This document shows positions 5,223-7,364 of a DNA stretch of 7,364 bases, in pieces. This DNA comes from Pseudomonadota bacterium. GTDB lineage: Bacteria; Pseudomonadota; Alphaproteobacteria; Sphingomonadales; SMXR01. The stretch covers positions 1 through 7,364 of the forward strand of contig JACZYI010000093.1 of assembly GCA_022571175.1 (NCBI GenBank). The letters run 5' to 3'. How positions within the stretch are numbered: position 1 is the first letter of the stretch; each line of letters opens with the position of its first letter. The notes beneath the pieces are model-generated. The model was not told the DNA's origin. It saw only the letters and a list, made by a program, of their open reading frames with translations, and searched no databases. The position numbers and the translations under genes were made by a program.

Positions 5223-5711
5223 ATGAAAAACTCCTCAGACTATCTTATGGGCATCGAAATCGACGATAAATCGGTCATAAGACGTAATGAGCAAATTGAA
5301 AACGAACGCAGGATAGCGGTTGCTGATTTGCTTGAGCGAAATTACTTCGCCCCCAAACTCGCTTGGGCCGAGGAAGTAACGGGGCCTTATCATCTGCTCC
5401 TCAGGATCGAGGGGGATCAGATCGTCTTCGACCTGACCGGTCGCGACCAGAAACCGGGTCGGCCATTGACGATCTCACTGATACCATTCCGCAGTGTAAT
5501 CAAGGAATATTTTCTGATTGTTGAGAGTCATTTCAAAGCACTTAAGGTCTCCAATCTTTCACAAATCGAAGCGATAGATATGGGACGGCGCGCGGTTCAT
5601 AATGAGGGAGCTGAAATACTGGTTCAACGGCTGAAGAATAAAATCGATCTGGATGAAGAAACCGCCAGACGACTTTTCACTCTGCTATGCGTTCTACAAA
5701 TCAAGGCATAA
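5223..5711 (+). CDS. UPF0262 family protein
   Basis: The protein has 162 residues and no known biochemical function; the length agrees with the family (about 160). ATG 5223 gives the expected short lead-in before IEIDDKSV and the family core IENERRIAVADLLERNYFAP (25-44). Further family segments are GPYHLLLRIEGDQIVFDL (54-71), PLTISLIPFRSVIKEYFLI (81-99), the ESHFKALK helix (101-108) and AIDMGRRAVHNEGAEILVQR (117-136). A GTG at 5205 and an ATG at 5247 are possible alternative starts. None of the three has a strong ribosome-binding site, so the exact start is uncertain. It is soluble and probably cytoplasmic. It lies 26 bp after the DUF2948 stop and is followed by a stem-loop at its stop codon. 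Confidence 0.92.
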   Translation: MKNSSDYLMGIEIDDKSVIRRNEQIENERRIAVADLLERNYFAPKLAWAEEVTGPYHLLLRIEGDQIVFDLTGRDQKPGRPLTISLIPFRSVIKEYFLIVESHFKALKVSNLSQIEAIDMGRRAVHNEGAEILVQRLKNKIDLDEETARRLFTLLCVLQIKA

Positions 5712-5734
5712 CAGCATAAAGTCCCATATGCTGT
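5711..5734 (+). other. Perfect 8-bp stem-loop at the UPF0262 stop codon
   Basis: ACAGCATA (5711-5718) pairs perfectly with TATGCTGT (5727-5734) around an 8-nt loop. The stem starts at the last base of the TAA stop. No U-tract follows, so it is not a textbook terminator. It may stabilise the 3' end of an upstream mRNA or act as a processing site before the 134 nt that precede infA. Confidence 0.45.
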
Positions 5735-5868
5735 GGGCCAAAGACATCAGGTGAATAGTTTCCTTTTACCACAGTGACCTTTGGACACGCAAAAAGCTTG
5801 AAATTTTAGCCCTTGTCAGCCATGAAGGGGCCAATTTGCGAAATATTGTATAACTGCAGGAACCTTTT

Positions 5869-6090
5869 ATGGGCGGCAAGGAAGATTTTCTGGAAATGCG
5901 CGGCATCGTCACTGAATTGCTGCCTAATGCCATGTTTCGAGTCAAACTTGAAAATGACCACGAAATTCTTGGTCACACGGCAGGCAGAATGCGCAAAAAC
6001 AGAATTCGCGTTCTTGCTGGCGACGAGGTCTTGGTTGAACTTACCCCCTATGATCTCACCAAAGGCCGCATAACCTATCGCTTCAAATAG
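5869..6090 (+). CDS. infA: Translation initiation factor IF-1
   Basis: IF1 binds the 30S A site and helps IF2 and IF3 select the start codon. The protein has 73 residues (usual size 72), a single OB-fold. Near-invariant segments are VTELLPNAMFRVKLEND (14-30), HTAGRMRKNRIRVLAGDEVL (36-55) and the C-terminal TPYDLTKGRITYRF (59-72). AGGAA lies 6 nt before the ATG. The N-terminal MGGKEDFLEMRG is slightly divergent from the common MAKEE/D...EFEG form. The 157 bp upstream of it hold no recognisable gene. In many relatives a low-molecular-weight phosphatase gene sits just before infA; it is not found here. maf follows after 19 bp, so the two are probably co-transcribed. Confidence 0.97.
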   Translation: MGGKEDFLEMRGIVTELLPNAMFRVKLENDHEILGHTAGRMRKNRIRVLAGDEVLVELTPYDLTKGRITYRFK

Positions 6091-6109
6091 GAAGTGTTCC
6101 GGCTAGACC

Positions 6110-6739
6110 ATGGCCATAAAACAAAAACCAAACCCCGCCAGCCCTGAACAGCACCGGCTGGTGCTTGCATCAGCCTCACCGCGCCGCAGACTTCTGCTGA
6201 AACAAATTGGTATAGAACCCGATGACATTATCGCAACCGAGATCAATGAAACAGCCAGACCCGGCGAAAAAGCTGAACATCTGGCCTTAAGATTGGCAAT
6301 CGAGAAGGCAAAGGCCGTGAAAGCGAAAGCCGGTCTGATATTGGCGGCCGATACTCTGGTGGTGGCAGGAAAGCGCATTCTGGGAAAAGCGCAATCCGCC
6401 GAGGAAGCGGTAATGTTCCTCACACTATTGTCCGGGCGTCGACACCGGGTTATTTCCGCAATTGCCCTCTCGCTTCCCGATGGAACGATCCGGTCAAAAA
6501 CTGTCACCACCATAGTAGGATTCAAGCGGTTATCGATGGAAGAAAAGACAGCTTATGTAAACTGCGGTGAATGGCAGGACAAAGCTGGCGGTTATGCCAT
6601 TCAGGGTATGGCCGAGAGTTTTATAAAATTTATCCACGGCTCTTACAGCAATGTTGTAGGGCTGCCCCTTAAGGAGACCTCCGGGCTGCTTCAATCGGCA
6701 GGTTATCCAGTGTTAGAGCGATGGTCTGCACACTCCTGA
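6110..6739 (+). CDS. maf: Maf family nucleoside triphosphate pyrophosphatase (probably dTTP/UTP type)
   Basis: The protein has 209 residues. Maf proteins hydrolyse nucleoside triphosphates, including modified ones, to monophosphate and pyrophosphate. RLVLASASPRRRLLLKQIG (16-34) is the N-terminal phosphate-binding signature. LAADTLVVAGKRILGKAQS (78-96) carries the catalytic D81. LSGRRHRVISAIAL (107-120) and DKAGGYAIQGMAESFIKFIH (157-176), then GSYSNVVGLPL (177-187), complete the fold. The IQG form of the third motif points to the YhdE-like dTTP/UTP subgroup rather than the YceF-like m7GTP subgroup; this is inference from the motif. An in-frame stop at 6104 makes ATG 6110 the earliest start. 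The purine-rich AGGAAG at 6089-6094 is farther away than usual (15 nt), so initiation may be weak or coupled to infA. The N-terminal 15 residues are a polar extension. The end overlaps the next gene by 19 bp. Confidence 0.93.
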   Translation: MAIKQKPNPASPEQHRLVLASASPRRRLLLKQIGIEPDDIIATEINETARPGEKAEHLALRLAIEKAKAVKAKAGLILAADTLVVAGKRILGKAQSAEEAVMFLTLLSGRRHRVISAIALSLPDGTIRSKTVTTIVGFKRLSMEEKTAYVNCGEWQDKAGGYAIQGMAESFIKFIHGSYSNVVGLPLKETSGLLQSAGYPVLERWSAHS

Positions 6740-7364
6740 TAGAAATATCCGTGGGCGAAGTGCGCGCTGCTCTGCTTGAGGACGGCGAGCCTGTGGAATT
6801 TTATATGGAGCGCCTTACATCACCATCTCTTACGGGCTCAAAATTTTTAGCCCGCGTCCAGAGCATCTCAAAAGAAATGGATGCAGCTTTTCTTGATATT
6901 GGTGAAACCAAAGCTTTATTACCCGCTCGCCGGGCCGGATCAAATATCAAAAACTCGAAACTTTCCACTATCGCTCCAGAAGGGTGTTTGATTATTGTTG
7001 AAATTATACGAGAGCCCGACCCGCGCGAAAACAAACTGGCTGTGGCGCAGCTGATTGAAGGACCAGGGGCAAAGGGAGCCCCTGGCCGGATTGGTGAAAT
7101 TCCGCCTCCTCTTGAAGCCATTCTCTCTATCCCGGCTGACCAAATCATAGTGGACCAGCCTTCCTTCACCGAAGTTCGGGCCTGCCATAAAAAAATGCGG
7201 CTGGTATCGGCGCTGGAGTGTGCTTCCGGAGAGCAAACACTCTTTGACCGCTATGGCATTCACGAACGAGTGGGTGAAGTTCTGGACGGCAAGCTGGTGC
7301 TCCCTTCTGGCGGTGAGATACAAGTTCTGGAAACCCCCGCCGCCACTTTTTTTGATGTGGATGG
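6721..7364 (+). CDS. Short RNase E/G family ribonuclease, N-terminal part (runs off right edge)
   Basis: The gene is open from ATG 6721 to the right edge: 214 codons, 3' end missing. RNase E/G enzymes cleave single-stranded RNA during rRNA maturation and mRNA decay. LLIEISVGEVRAALLEDG (5-22) is the family N-terminal strand pair. GSKFLARVQSISKEMDAAFLDIGETKALLPAR (39-70) is an S1-like region aligning with the usual Y/FLGRV...MQAAFVDIG. RYGIHERVGEVLDGKLVLPS (177-196) plus GGEIQVLETPAATFFDVD (197-214) matches the stretch leading to the first catalytic Mg-binding aspartate, here D212. In E. coli RNase E that residue is D303, so this is a compact form, as in the short proteins found after maf in alphaproteobacteria. 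The second catalytic aspartate and any zinc-link cysteines lie outside the window. The start overlaps maf by 19 bp, which implies coupled translation. Confidence 0.9.
   Translation, partial: MVCTLLIEISVGEVRAALLEDGEPVEFYMERLTSPSLTGSKFLARVQSISKEMDAAFLDIGETKALLPARRAGSNIKNSKLSTIAPEGCLIIVEIIREPDPRENKLAVAQLIEGPGAKGAPGRIGEIPPPLEAILSIPADQIIVDQPSFTEVRACHKKMRLVSALECASGEQTLFDRYGIHERVGEVLDGKLVLPSGGEIQVLETPAATFFDVD

Noticed and set aside
5813..6073. 86-residue + strand ORF overlapping infA
   Set aside because: It is in another frame of infA, has no family similarity and does not resemble the phosphatase often found upstream of infA.

Overview
The window looks like chromosomal DNA of an alphaproteobacterium. 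The main evidence is the right-hand two thirds (about 2.58-7.36 kb). It carries dcd, murA, a DUF2948 protein, an UPF0262 protein, infA, maf and a short RNase E/G homologue, all on the + strand. UPF0262 and DUF2948 are, as far as I know, essentially alphaproteobacterial families, and this gene order is a recurring housekeeping block in that class. I cannot place the organism below class level from this sequence.

Layout. (1) 1-443, minus strand: the first 147 codons of an ATP-grasp type protein that runs off the left edge. (2) 578-1138, minus: an AhpD/carboxymuconolactone-decarboxylase-like protein with an intact CxxC...H centre. (3) 1139-1266: a divergent intergenic region with a nested palindrome (1199-1227) that could be an operator. 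(4) 1267-2352, plus: a VOC-fold protein with a signal peptide, followed after 3 bp by a DUF6445-like putative Fe(II)/2-oxoglutarate oxygenase that starts with GTG. (5) 2366-2440, minus: tRNA-Thr(GGT) with its CCA encoded. Its 3' end lies 13 bp from the stop of the oxygenase-like gene, so the two converge. (6) 2577-2738: a very basic small protein of 53 residues. (7) 2830-7364: the housekeeping block.

How the genes work together. The right block is core metabolism: dCTP deamination to dUTP for dTMP supply, the first committed step of peptidoglycan synthesis (MurA), translation initiation (IF1), hydrolysis of non-canonical nucleotides (Maf) and RNA processing (RNase E/G). The murA/DUF2948 and maf/RNase pairs overlap and are probably translated together. 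hisD, which I expect between DUF2948 and UPF0262 in many alphaproteobacteria, is absent: only 26 bp separate the two genes. The left block looks accessory: a possible redox/detoxification set (AhpD-like, VOC, oxygenase-like) next to a tRNA gene. No integrase, insertion sequence, CRISPR array or rRNA is visible.

I see no clear novel defence or mobile system. The most open-ended material is the AhpD/VOC/DUF6445 group with its possible operator, the loss of hisD from the block, and the small basic protein between tRNA-Thr and dcd.
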